64,000 nt of DNA from Clostridia bacterium (GTDB lineage: Bacteria; Bacillota; Clostridia; Christensenellales; Aristaeellaceae). Positions 35,539 to 45,033 of this stretch are shown piece by piece. The notes under the pieces are model-generated. The model was not told where the DNA came from. It searched no databases and was given only the letters and a program-made list of their open reading frames with translations. Made by a program: the position numbers and the translations under genes. Each line of letters begins with the position of its first letter. Position 1 is the first letter of the stretch. The stretch lies in NCBI GenBank assembly GCA_017431005.1, contig JAFRLY010000044.1:62001-126000 (forward strand), in the 5' to 3' direction.

Positions 35539-36483
35539 TTATCCCTTCACACCGCCAAGCACCATGCCCTTTTCCAGCTTTTTGATGAAGAAGGGCAGCG
35601 CAATGAGAATGGGCACCGTGGAGATGACGATGGCCGCGTACTGGATGAGATACCGGGTGTAGTCCGGATTCTGGGTTTTCAGGAAATCCATGCCGCTGGA
35701 GGTCAGCTGCTTGACCCACAGCTGCAGGGGCCATTTGCTTTTGTCGGTGGGCACATAAATGCTGGCTTCAAACCAGCTGTTCCATTTCATGATGGCGGTA
35801 TTGATGGCGGTTACCGTCACCATGCCCTTGGCCTGGGGCAGAATGACCTGGAAGATCGTGGACAAATGGCCGGCGCCGTCAATGGCAGCCGCTTCATAAT
35901 AGGATTTATCCACCGAGAGGAAGGAGTTCATTACCAGCAGCATGAACATGGCGTTGGTGGCGCCGGGAATGATCAGCGCCAGGCGGGTGCCGGTCATGCC
36001 CAGCTTCCGGATCACCATGTAGGTGGGGATCATGCCGCCGTTGAACATGGTGGTGAAAATCACGATCAGTGTCATGACGCTGCGCAGCTTTGTCTCACGG
36101 CTCAGCACATAGCCGCCCACCACGTTCATCACCAGGCCCAGCGCCGTGCCGCCCGCCACATAAAGCAGCGTGTTCGCATAGCCCAGCATGACGGACGGAT
36201 CCTGAAAGATGTAAGCGTAACCGCCGAAATTGAATTTTCCGCCCACCGGCGTTAAAACGGTGCCGCTGTGCGCCATCAGCTGCTGGCCGTCGGAGAAGGA
36301 GCTCATCAGTACGTGCCACAGCGGGATCAGGCAGATCAGCGCCACGAGGGTCAGCACGATGATGATCAGGATATCGCCGATGGTGCCCGCCACGCCGGGA
36401 TGTTCGACCATGGAAAGGGTCGTCTGCTCCGCCAGCCGCGCGCGCTTTCTTTCTTCCATTTTTTCTTTGAAAGAGCTTGCCAT
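35539..36483 (-). CDS. carbohydrate ABC transporter permease (LplC/YtcP-like)
   Basis: A 314-aa inner-membrane permease of the MalG/LplC type with six predicted hydrophobic segments and the cytoplasmic EAA loop (EAAAIDGAGHLSTIFQVILPQAKG) that docks on the ATPase. It contains WNSWFEASIY as in LplC homologues. GAGGAGA lies just upstream; 17 bp separate it from the partner permease. It acts with the LplB-like permease and the binding protein to import complex oligosaccharides of plant cell walls or similar. Confidence 0.9.
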   Translation of the reverse strand: MASSFKEKMEERKRARLAEQTTLSMVEHPGVAGTIGDILIIIVLTLVALICLIPLWHVLMSSFSDGQQLMAHSGTVLTPVGGKFNFGGYAYIFQDPSVMLGYANTLLYVAGGTALGLVMNVVGGYVLSRETKLRSVMTLIVIFTTMFNGGMIPTYMVIRKLGMTGTRLALIIPGATNAMFMLLVMNSFLSVDKSYYEAAAIDGAGHLSTIFQVILPQAKGMVTVTAINTAIMKWNSWFEASIYVPTDKSKWPLQLWVKQLTSSGMDFLKTQNPDYTRYLIQYAAIVISTVPILIALPFFIKKLEKGMVLGGVKG

Positions 36484-36500
36484 TTCCGTCTCCTCCTTTC

Positions 36501-37451
36501 TCAGAACAGCGAATACTCAGAGAATTTTCTCGTGAGCGCGTTGGATGACAGAAGAAGCGTCGTGCCCAGAACGGACTGGAACAGCGAGGATGCTGTGGAC
36601 ACGCCGTAATCGATCTTGTTGCCGAAGGCCATGCGGTAGGTGTAGGTATACAGCACATCCGACGTTTCATAGGTCTTGGGCATGTACAGCAGCAGCACCC
36701 GGTCGAAGCCCACCATGAACATGGTTCCCACGGCCATGGTTAACTGGATGATGCACAGATTCTTGATGGAGGGGAGAATAATGTGCCACACCCGCTGGAA
36801 ACGGTTCGCGCCGTCCAGCGCGGCCGCCTCCTTGATTTCCCCGGATACGTTGGAGATGGCGGTGGTATAGATGATGGAGCCGTAACCAAAGCTTACCCAG
36901 ATGCCCATGAACACATAGATCAGCCAGAACACCGGGATGTTGGAATTGGCCAGCCAGTTCTGCTTTTCCGCGCCGAAGAAGCAGAGCAATTGAGTGACGG
37001 CGCCGTTCATGCCCACAAACTCGGTCACCAGGGCGCAAACCACCACTGCGGAGACGAAGTTCGGCATGTAGGACATGATCTGCGTGACGCGCTTGAAGCG
37101 TTTCGGCTTGCATTCCGAGAACAGGATTGCCAGAATGATCGGCGGCAGGAAGCCCAGGATCAGCGAAAGAACAGCCATGCAGGTGGTGTTCCTGAAGGCG
37201 TTCAGGAACATATCGCCGGTAAAGAGCTTCTGGAAATTTGCCCAGCCTACCCATTTGCTGGCGAACAGCCCTTTGTTGACCTTGTAATCCTCAAAGGCCA
37301 TCATCACGCCCGCCATTGGGATGTAGTTGAAGATGATGAAATACACCAGGATCGGCAAGTAGAGCAGGTATACCAGGCCATTCTTCTGGAAATCCTTTTT
37401 CCATGTGACTCCCTTTGGCCTGTAGCCGGTGATTGCGTTCTGTTTTGCCAT
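36501..37451 (-). CDS. carbohydrate ABC transporter permease (LplB/YteP-like)
   Basis: A 316-aa permease of the LplB type, first gene of the 18-kb minus-strand glycan operon. Seen are the N-terminal LVYLLYLPILVYFIIFNYIPMAG helix, several further membrane segments and the EAA loop (KEAAALDGANRFQRVWHIILPSIKN). The start at 37451 (MAKQN) is chosen because AAGGAG lies 5 nt upstream; the upstream in-frame ATG lacks a ribosome site. It pairs with the LplC-like permease next to it. Confidence 0.9.
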   Translation of the reverse strand: MAKQNAITGYRPKGVTWKKDFQKNGLVYLLYLPILVYFIIFNYIPMAGVMMAFEDYKVNKGLFASKWVGWANFQKLFTGDMFLNAFRNTTCMAVLSLILGFLPPIILAILFSECKPKRFKRVTQIMSYMPNFVSAVVVCALVTEFVGMNGAVTQLLCFFGAEKQNWLANSNIPVFWLIYVFMGIWVSFGYGSIIYTTAISNVSGEIKEAAALDGANRFQRVWHIILPSIKNLCIIQLTMAVGTMFMVGFDRVLLLYMPKTYETSDVLYTYTYRMAFGNKIDYGVSTASSLFQSVLGTTLLLSSNALTRKFSEYSLF

Positions 37452-37513
37452 ATGTACTCCTTCTGTTACGGGAATATCCCGGAATTCCAGGTCCCATTTT
37501 TCCACTGCGTTCA

Positions 37514-37545
37514 ACGAATGATTCTTTTTATACTGACGAATGATT
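37514..37545. promoter_or_regulatory. direct repeats upstream of the glycan operon, putative AraC sites
   Basis: ACGAATGATT occurs at 37514-37523 and, with the same T-rich flank, as ACGAATGATT at 37536-37545, a 22-bp period. They lie 63-94 bp before the first permease start and point to an AraC-family dimer site for the divergent regulator. No convincing -35/-10 pair was seen with confidence for the permease gene. Confidence 0.5.
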
Positions 37546-37684
37546 TTTTCTTATAAATAATATAGCCCATTCCACATGAAAAGTGCTATCAATTATTTGT
37601 GTTTTCTGATAAAATTTATATACGCATCATTAAGCTGATTCAGGCGTCAGGGGCTGCCCGCCCCGGCAAACGGGCTGTGAGACG

Positions 37685-38873
37685 ATGAATATCAAAGATC
37701 GTGTTGAATTCATGAGCGGTATGCTGCTTTCATCCCAGCAGCTGTATTCCTGGTCGCTGGACCTGGATTTTCATGTGCTTCGGACCAACTGTCCGGATGA
37801 TGTTTTTTTTATGCGGGCTTTTGCAGACGGGCGATGCCATTCCGGTGATCCGGCAGCATTTTCTGAGCGAAAAAGGGCCTGTCCTCTGTGCGAACCGGAT
37901 CGGAATCGGCTGGATCGCCCAGCTGTACGAAAACGTTTATTACCTTTTGGGGCCTTTCCTGACCATGGACGTCAATGAACAGCATTTTCAGATCATTTGC
38001 CGCAATGCCGGTATTTCCCCGCAGATGACCGCAGCGGTCCTGTCCCGTCTCGGGTCGATCCCGGTACTGCATATTCACGGCGCACACCGCTACTGCGCCA
38101 TGCTGTACTACTGTCTTCTCGGAACTGCCCTGGCCGAAGATGAAATCACAATCCATTATGACGCCCAGGATATCCCCGCCGAAGAATCCTGGACAGAAAG
38201 GGACTGGCACGGCTCCTGGAACATGGAAAAGAAAATGATGGCGGCCATCCGGGCCGGTGATTACAACGCCTACCGGAAAGCGGTCCGGGGCATGGGCGCC
38301 ACACGCATCGGGAATCTGGTGTACGGCGACCCGCTCCGGCAGGCCAAGAATCTCTGCATCGTCTATATCACCATCATCAGCCGCTGCGCCATCGAGGCCG
38401 GTGTTTCCCCCGAAGGCAGCTACCGGCTGTCGGATCATTTCATCCGGCGCGCTGAAGCCTGCCGCTTCGTCACGGAGGTGAACCGGCTGCAGGATGAGAT
38501 TACCGACGCCTATTTCAGTCGGATCCGTCTGGCAAAGTCGTTCAGCGGCATGTCCCGTGCCGTCCACTATGTTTCGGATTACGTGGAAAATCATATTGGG
38601 GAAAAGATCAGTCTGGAGAATATTGCCAGAGGCGCAGGCTACTCCGGCTACTATCTGAGCCGGAAATTCCGGCAGGAAACAGGAAAAAGCCTGACCGGCT
38701 ACATTCAGGAACGTAAGATCGAGTACGCAAAAAGAAAGCTCATCGAAAGTCCCGCATCCATTGCGGACCTTTCGGAAGAGCTTTCCTTCTCTTCTCCCAG
38801 CTATTTCTCAGCCGTTTTCCGCAGATTCACCGGGCAGTCCCCGGCGGAATATAAAGCGGGCGGGAAGAAATAG
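37685..38873 (+). pseudogene. AraC-family regulator split by a frameshift at a T8 run
   Basis: The N-terminal frame (MNIKDRVEFMSGMLLSSQQLYSW...NCPDDVFF) and the following frame (LLQTGDAIPVIRQHFLSEKGPVLCANRIGIGWIA...) join exactly if the T8 run at 37803-37810 had seven T, giving a 395-aa protein. The rest is intact, with a ~280-residue sensor/linker region and a C-terminal AraC DNA-binding domain (SLENIARGAGYSGYYLSRKF and IADLSEELSFSSPSYFSAVF). It is divergent from the glycan operon and is its likely regulator. The T8 state could be a null mutation, a phase-variable tract or a sequencing error. An internal start in the second frame would give a 366-aa protein lacking the N-terminus. Confidence 0.78.
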
Positions 38874-38888
38874 TTTACCGGGAACCGT

Positions 38889-39449
38889 TCAGGTACCGGA
38901 ATTGTTGATCAGAATCTCCGCATATTTCCCGATTTTCTCCGCGATTTCCTCGGGGCTTTCTCCGTTGTCGGAAAGCAGCCAATATTCGATCAGCGCCCCG
39001 GAGCCTCCGGTAATATAGGAAAAGAGGCGGATCTGCTCATTTACATCCGCGCCGGGGATGGATGTATGCAGCTGCTCAAAGCAGACGGTGAACAGCTTCT
39101 GCAGATACCTGTTGATTCCGTCTTCTCCGAAGGCGTTGGACATGAGCATGGAGAAGAACGCGCGATCCTTCTGAAAAACACGGAGAACGCCGGCAAACAC
39201 TTCCGTATAGCTTTGGCCGTTCTCATTGGCTATCATCTCACGAATCCGCTCGATCCCCTGATCCATCATCTTTTCCGCCAGATCATATACATCCGGATAA
39301 TAGCGGTAAAAGGTCCCACGGTTGATTTCCGCGAGCTTGCATATATCGCTGACTGTCACCCTGGAGAGCTTCTTTTTTTCCCGGATCAGCGTTAAAAACG
39401 CGTTTTCGATGACCGATTGGGTATATCTTGACCGTGGATCAGTTTTCAT
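38889..39449 (-). CDS. TetR/AcrR-family repressor
   Basis: A 186-aa TetR-type regulator: N-terminal helix-turn-helix (VTVSDICKLAEINRGTFYRYYPDVYDLAEKM) and an all-helical C-terminal domain of the TetR_C_7/33 kind found in many Firmicutes. It is divergent from a small gene and a MATE pump, with a palindromic operator between them, so it most likely represses the pump until a ligand binds. The ligand is unknown. Confidence 0.85.
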   Translation of the reverse strand: MKTDPRSRYTQSVIENAFLTLIREKKKLSRVTVSDICKLAEINRGTFYRYYPDVYDLAEKMMDQGIERIREMIANENGQSYTEVFAGVLRVFQKDRAFFSMLMSNAFGEDGINRYLQKLFTVCFEQLHTSIPGADVNEQIRLFSYITGGSGALIEYWLLSDNGESPEEIAEKIGKYAEILINNSGT

Positions 39450-39520
39450 TCTTCTGTGCCCTTTCTGAACAGTTTTTCATCATGTGTCGTTTTCTGCAGC
39501 AGTTTGATCAAAGCTGATGA

Positions 39521-39581
39521 TGGACGCCGCCTTTCCCGCAGATTATAATTCAAACCGTAAGCAAGAGCAACGGCTGCTTAC
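39521..39581 (+). promoter_or_regulatory. promoter and TetR-type operator of the small-protein/MATE unit
   Basis: TGGACG (39521-39526) and TATAAT (39544-39549) are 17 bp apart. A 25-bp palindrome with perfect 7-bp arms, GTAAGCA (39557-39563) and TGCTTAC (39575-39581), covers the expected transcription start. Repression by the adjacent TetR protein is inferred from position. Confidence 0.7.
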
Positions 39582-39637
39582 AAAAAAGACAGTTGTTGAT
39601 TCGGACTTATCCGGAAGAATATAAGGAGGATTTGACC

Positions 39638-39928
39638 ATGCTGAATGTAAATCTGTTTACCGAAGAAGAAAAGAAAATGATCTGCCGTTTCCATATGAAA
39701 AACGAAAAGGCCCTGGTGAAGGATATCACCCGGATGCTTCCCTGCCTGCCGGCAGAGGAGCTGGAGACGGCGCTCACCGTTATCGGAAAGCTGCAGGGCG
39801 CTTCGGATGAAAGCAAGCGCAAAAAGACCGCCGGCAATGCGGCTGAACGCATTCTTTCCCGCCTGACTGCGATCCGGGGCTACAGCCTTCTGGGCGTGAG
39901 CTCTCAGGTCCGCTGCTTCGCGGTATAA
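39638..39928 (+). CDS. small hypothetical protein
   Basis: A 96-aa, charged protein with a strong ribosome site (AAGGAGG, 7 nt before ATG 39638). The first ~60 residues are predicted helical (FTEEEKKMICRFHMKNEKALVKDITRML) and vaguely resemble the small transposon-transfer-associated proteins of Clostridial mobile elements, but this is not firm. The C-terminus is short and contains RILSRLTAIRGYSLLG. It lies between the TetR operator and the MATE gene, in the same direction, so it shares their control. I do not recognise its function. Confidence 0.6.
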   Translation: MLNVNLFTEEEKKMICRFHMKNEKALVKDITRMLPCLPAEELETALTVIGKLQGASDESKRKKTAGNAAERILSRLTAIRGYSLLGVSSQVRCFAV

Positions 39929-39999
39929 GCTTCAAAGCGGAGGATACGCCTGCGGAAGGATTTTCCCGTTCGAACATGGACTGATAAGGAAACAAAAAC

Positions 40000-41343
40000 A
40001 TGAAAAACGAAGAAAAACTGCGGAGTGCGTCGGTTCCAAAGCTCATTCTCTCCCTGTCGCTTCCGATGGTTCTCGTCATGCTGGTCAATGTGCTGTATAA
40101 CATGGCGGATGTGTTCTTCATGGGCCGCACAGGAAACACCATGGCGGTCGCCGGCGTTTCCCTGACGGGCCCGGTTTTTTCGGGAATCTCTGCCTTCAAC
40201 ACCCTGATCGGCTTCGGCGGCTGCACCGCCGTATCCATCGCCCTGGGAAAGGGTGACCGTGATATTGTCCGGAAATACACTTCCTTTGTCACCTATGCCG
40301 CCCTGGCGCTGGGCGTTGTACTGGCTGTGCTGCTTCTTTCGTTCTCGGAGGGGCTGCTGACGATCCTTGGAACCAATGAAGAGACAAGACAGCATGCGAA
40401 AGACTATCTGTCGATCCTGGCGCTTGGTGCGCCGTTCATGCTGACAGCGGGCGCGCTTGGCAATACCATCCGGGCGGACGGGGAAAGCAGGATTCCGATG
40501 CTGGTCGCACTGCTGACAAACGGACTGAACATCGCTCTGGACGCTCTTTTTATCCTCCGGCTGGGCTGGGGTGCGAAGGGCGCAGCAGCTGCGACGGTGA
40601 TTTCCAATGCTGTCAACTTTATCATCGTCCTGATCATTGCGGCAGGAAAGTCCTCCTTTTCCCTCTCCCCGAAGGATTTCACCCTGCGCCGTCAGGTCTC
40701 CGTGAATGTTCTGTCCCTGGGTGTTCCCATGGCGGCGGGTACGCTTTTAATGAGCATCGCCCACATTTTCTCCAACCGGCTTATGGTGCAGTACGGCAAT
40801 CTGGCCGTCGCCGCCGGCAGCGCCGCGGGAAAAGTCAGCATGCTGATCCCCATGATCATTATGGGTATCTGCATGGGTGTCCAGCCCGCGATGTCCTATG
40901 CTTACGGCATGCAGAACCGGGAAAGGCTGCATCGGATCGCACTGGGCACCGGCTTGTCCGCGCTTCTGTTCGGCGCGTTTCTTTCAGTATTTTCCGTGGT
41001 TTTCCGATCACAGCTCATTACGTTTTTTCTGCCGGATCCCGAAGTGCTGGAGCTGGGAAAACGGATGATCATTGGCCATGTGGTTTCGGTGCCGGTTTAT
41101 GCGGTTTACCAGATGTGCTCATGCTATCTGCAGTCTGTCGGCAGTGTCAGAAAAGCCACGCTTACCTCGCTTCTGCGGCAGGGCATCGTATTTATTCCCG
41201 TGGTCTACACGATGAACGCGTTGTTCCAACTGAACGGAATGATCTTTTCCTCCGCCGTAGTGGACGTCATTTCCGCCGCCATCGCTCTGTTTCTCTGCTT
41301 CCGGGCTTCCGCTTCAATGGCGGGCGAGCCAATAAACCAGTGA
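40000..41343 (+). CDS. MATE-family multidrug/cation efflux transporter
   Basis: A 447-aa integral membrane protein with twelve hydrophobic segments in two homologous halves, matching the NorM/DinF-type MATE family (VNVLYNMADVFFMGRTGNTMAVAGVSL near the N-terminus; the repeat in the second half at MSIAHIFSNRLMVQYGNLAVAAG). It exports drugs or metabolites in exchange for Na+ or H+. AAGGA precedes the start by 9 nt. It is controlled with the upstream small gene by the TetR-type operator. The substrate is unknown. Confidence 0.88.
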   Translation: MKNEEKLRSASVPKLILSLSLPMVLVMLVNVLYNMADVFFMGRTGNTMAVAGVSLTGPVFSGISAFNTLIGFGGCTAVSIALGKGDRDIVRKYTSFVTYAALALGVVLAVLLLSFSEGLLTILGTNEETRQHAKDYLSILALGAPFMLTAGALGNTIRADGESRIPMLVALLTNGLNIALDALFILRLGWGAKGAAAATVISNAVNFIIVLIIAAGKSSFSLSPKDFTLRRQVSVNVLSLGVPMAAGTLLMSIAHIFSNRLMVQYGNLAVAAGSAAGKVSMLIPMIIMGICMGVQPAMSYAYGMQNRERLHRIALGTGLSALLFGAFLSVFSVVFRSQLITFFLPDPEVLELGKRMIIGHVVSVPVYAVYQMCSCYLQSVGSVRKATLTSLLRQGIVFIPVVYTMNALFQLNGMIFSSAVVDVISAAIALFLCFRASASMAGEPINQ

Positions 41344-41410
41344 CGGCCATAACATGAAAATATTGTGTCCGGAATAAATAGACCCGAAATTGGCCGCCGG
41401 AGAAAATCAA

Positions 41411-41452
41411 AACCCGGATCCCGTTGAAAAATATGGGGATCTGGGTTTTTGG
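41411..41452. terminator. terminator after the MATE gene
   Basis: A 12-bp stem (AACCCGGATCCC / GGGATCTGGGTT, one G-T pair) with an A-rich loop is followed by TTTTT. A CAA-AACCC left flank could also serve the minus strand. In the rest of 41453-41700 I see no supported gene. Confidence 0.75.
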
Positions 41453-41701
41453 CTGTCATTATCCGTAACCTCAATAGTCGCGACTCCACACAGGGGAGTA
41501 AGGAATCGCACGCGCACCGCGGGCGCAAGCGCCTCACGCACCGCGCGCGGAAGCGCTCCTTTTCGGTTGAGAATCTGACCCATTTCTGACCCAATAATTC
41601 CATATATCGCTGACTTGCTTTGCACACGCAATAATACAAAGCAGGACGCTCTGTATTCTTCCTTTTCCGGTTGATTGAATCTCAAATTCGGGATAATAGC
41701 A

Positions 41702-41771
41702 GCAAGCAGGGCAAATGTATCACATTTTGCATAGCGGCAAGCAATGCAAAGTTAATACATTTTGCAAAAAG
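41702..41771. repeat. two tandem copies of a 35-bp AT-rich repeat
   Basis: GCAAGCA...GCAAA...ACATTTTGCA occurs at 41702 and again at 41737, an exact 35-bp period, with about three quarters of bases identical. It lies in the non-coding stretch between the MATE and DUF4143 ATPase genes. Its role is unknown; it may be part of a mobile-element end or a protein-binding array. Confidence 0.6.
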
Positions 41772-41794
41772 CTTGTTGAGGGCTCCGCCCTCAA
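41766..41794 (-). terminator. terminator of the DUF4143 ATPase gene
   Basis: A perfect 8-bp stem TTGAGGGC / GCCCTCAA with a 3-nt loop begins 12 bp beyond the ATPase stop and is followed on the minus strand by GCTTTTTGC. Confidence 0.75.
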
Positions 41795-41806
41795 TTCCCC
41801 AAAACC

Positions 41807-43024
41807 TCACGATTCTTCACTTTGGGGAACAGCGTCTGCCAGCCAGTCGGCAGCGTCCATGATCCGGATGCCCTCGTGCTGCCAGGCAGGCTGGTAGATC
41901 CGGGCGATCAGCAGTTTGGGCCAGGCATCGCGGATCCTCAGCAGCGGGTCAATCTCCCGCCGGAAGGTGTCAGGGGATGAAATGTCGTTGGCCACCTGGA
42001 TATACAGCCTTTCTCCCTGGCGAATGGCCACAAAGTCGATTTCCTTCTGATACAGGACACCCACATACACCTCATAACCCCGCCGAAGCAGTTCCACGGC
42101 GACGATGTTCTCCAGCACCCGGCCGTAGTCCATATTCTTTGTGCCGAGCCGGGCGAAGCGGAAACTGTGATCCGTCAGATAGTACTTGTCCTCTGACCGG
42201 AGGTATCGCTTTCCCCGGATGTCATAACGGCGGATGCGGCAGAACGCAAAGGCCTTGCACAGCGCGTCGATGTACTTTCCGATGGTTTTGTGATCGGCCT
42301 TCTTTTTTCCGGAGGCCAGTGTGTCGGCGATGGTGCGGACGGACGTCACATTGCCGATGTTGTCCATCAGGAAGTCGATCAGTTCATGGAGCAGCGGCTC
42401 GTTCCGGAGATGATACTTGGTCATGATGTCCCGGACGATCAGCGCGTTCAGGACTTCCGTGTTGATGTAGCGGTATTTCTGAGCCTCGTTCCTGTACAGA
42501 TAGGACCCGGCCATGCCGCCTTCGCGGATGTAGCTGCCCAGGCTTCCGTACAGGTTTTCGGCCGGATAATAGGCGAGGTATTCGCTGAAGGAGAAGGGGA
42601 AGACATGCACCTCATAGGTCCTTCCCACAAAGAGCGTGGCCAGGTCGCTGCTCTGCAGGAAGGCGTTTGAACCGGTCACCCAGATGTCATATTTCTCCTT
42701 CGCGTGCAGGCTGTTGATGGCCTTTTCGAAGGAAGGACACATCTGTACCTCATCGATCAACACATAATTGTTCTTCCCCGGCTGATACCGCCCTTCGATA
42801 TACTGCTCCAGCGCGTGGTACTCCAGCAGGCCCTCAAACTCCGTCAGGTTGAAGTTGATATGGATGATGTTTGCGCCGGCATCCGCCTGTTTCAGCCGCC
42901 CCGAAAACGCTTCCATCAGTTTTGATTTGCCCGACCGCCTGACACCGGTGATGACTTTGATGTCCGGCGTCAGCGCAAGCGAAGCCATTTCCTCAAGATA
43001 CGCAGAGCGAACGATCAGTTTCAA
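41807..43024 (-). CDS. AAA ATPase with DUF4143 domain
   Basis: A 405-aa member of the widespread 'ATP-binding protein / DUF4143' family. Walker A is GVRRSGKSKLM (about residue 23-33), Walker B NYVLIDEVQMC (about 90), sensor-like WVTGSNAFL. The C-terminal DUF4143 part contains SVRTIADTLASGKKKADHKT (winged-helix-like) and the nuclease-like core YQKEIDFVAIRQGERLYIQVA. The family's function is unknown; genes are often strain-variable. The start is TTG 43024, 6 nt after GAGGAGGGC; upstream in-frame sequence runs through the promoter and is not coding. It has its own promoter, operator-like repeat and terminator and is unrelated to neighbouring genes. Confidence 0.8.
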   Translation of the reverse strand: MKLIVRSAYLEEMASLALTPDIKVITGVRRSGKSKLMEAFSGRLKQADAGANIIHINFNLTEFEGLLEYHALEQYIEGRYQPGKNNYVLIDEVQMCPSFEKAINSLHAKEKYDIWVTGSNAFLQSSDLATLFVGRTYEVHVFPFSFSEYLAYYPAENLYGSLGSYIREGGMAGSYLYRNEAQKYRYINTEVLNALIVRDIMTKYHLRNEPLLHELIDFLMDNIGNVTSVRTIADTLASGKKKADHKTIGKYIDALCKAFAFCRIRRYDIRGKRYLRSEDKYYLTDHSFRFARLGTKNMDYGRVLENIVAVELLRRGYEVYVGVLYQKEIDFVAIRQGERLYIQVANDISSPDTFRREIDPLLRIRDAWPKLLIARIYQPAWQHEGIRIMDAADWLADAVPQSEES

Positions 43025-43052
43025 AGCGCAGCCCTCCTCTCCGGATGGCTTC

Positions 43053-43108
43053 ATTATATAACGGCTATTCCCCAAAATCAAGAAAGCATTGAAATTGGGG
43101 AATAGCCG
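43053..43108 (-). promoter_or_regulatory. promoter with 14-bp inverted repeat for the DUF4143 ATPase
   Basis: Minus-strand TTGATT (43081-43076) and TATAAT (43058-43053) are 17 bp apart. A perfect 14-bp inverted repeat, CGGCTATTCCCCAA (43062-43075) and TTGGGGAATAGCCG (43095-43108), has one arm inside the promoter spacer and the other just upstream, so a bound protein would block or remodel the promoter. Confidence 0.7.
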
Positions 43109-43352
43109 CTGTTCATATCGTTTTGTATCTGTTGGAAAGGTGGAATTTTGTTGCCAAAGGGGTTGCCGCCCGTGGGGGGCTGACCGCCCTGAATCCATTG
43201 TTTCATGCGGGTTTCAGCTGTTCGGATACAACCTCGTTGAGCGTCAGATTGCCAAAAAATGACAATTTCATTGGCCGCGTTTCCTGAATCACACCTCAGA
43301 CCACCGGCTTCAAGGCACGCAAGGATATATCGTATATCCTATGTTCTCTTCG

Positions 43353-43379
43353 CAAAAAAGCCCCATGCAGTGCACAGGG
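43353..43379 (-). terminator. terminator of the asnB-guaA transcript
   Basis: On the minus strand GCCC...TGCA-C-TGCA...GGGC forms an interrupted hairpin followed by TTTTTT, 64 bp past the guaA stop. The remaining 43109-43352 holds a short palindrome (GGATATA-TCG-TATATCC at 43322-43338) but no gene I can support. Confidence 0.7.
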
Positions 43380-43442
43380 CATATGTCGCTCAACGAATTT
43401 GTAATTTAGATGCTAAAGAGGTTTGTTACTGGACATCAGTCT

Positions 43443-44981
<1,539 letters not shown>

Positions 44982-45033
44982 GGATATGTGTTCCTCCGTA
45001 TTTCCCCCACGGCGCGGCGGATTCTTCCGCCGT

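Noticed and set aside
41470-41505. Sequence resembling a single CRISPR repeat (GTCGCGACTCC...GGGGAGT)
   Set aside because: Occurs once, with no second repeat at spacer distance and no cas genes.
41407-41685. 92-codon minus-strand frame in the gene-free stretch after the MATE gene
   Set aside because: It runs through the MATE terminator, lacks a ribosome site and shows no recognisable domain.
43322-43338. Palindrome GGATATA-TCG-TATATCC as an operator
   Set aside because: It lies downstream of guaA and far from any promoter I can see; probably incidental.
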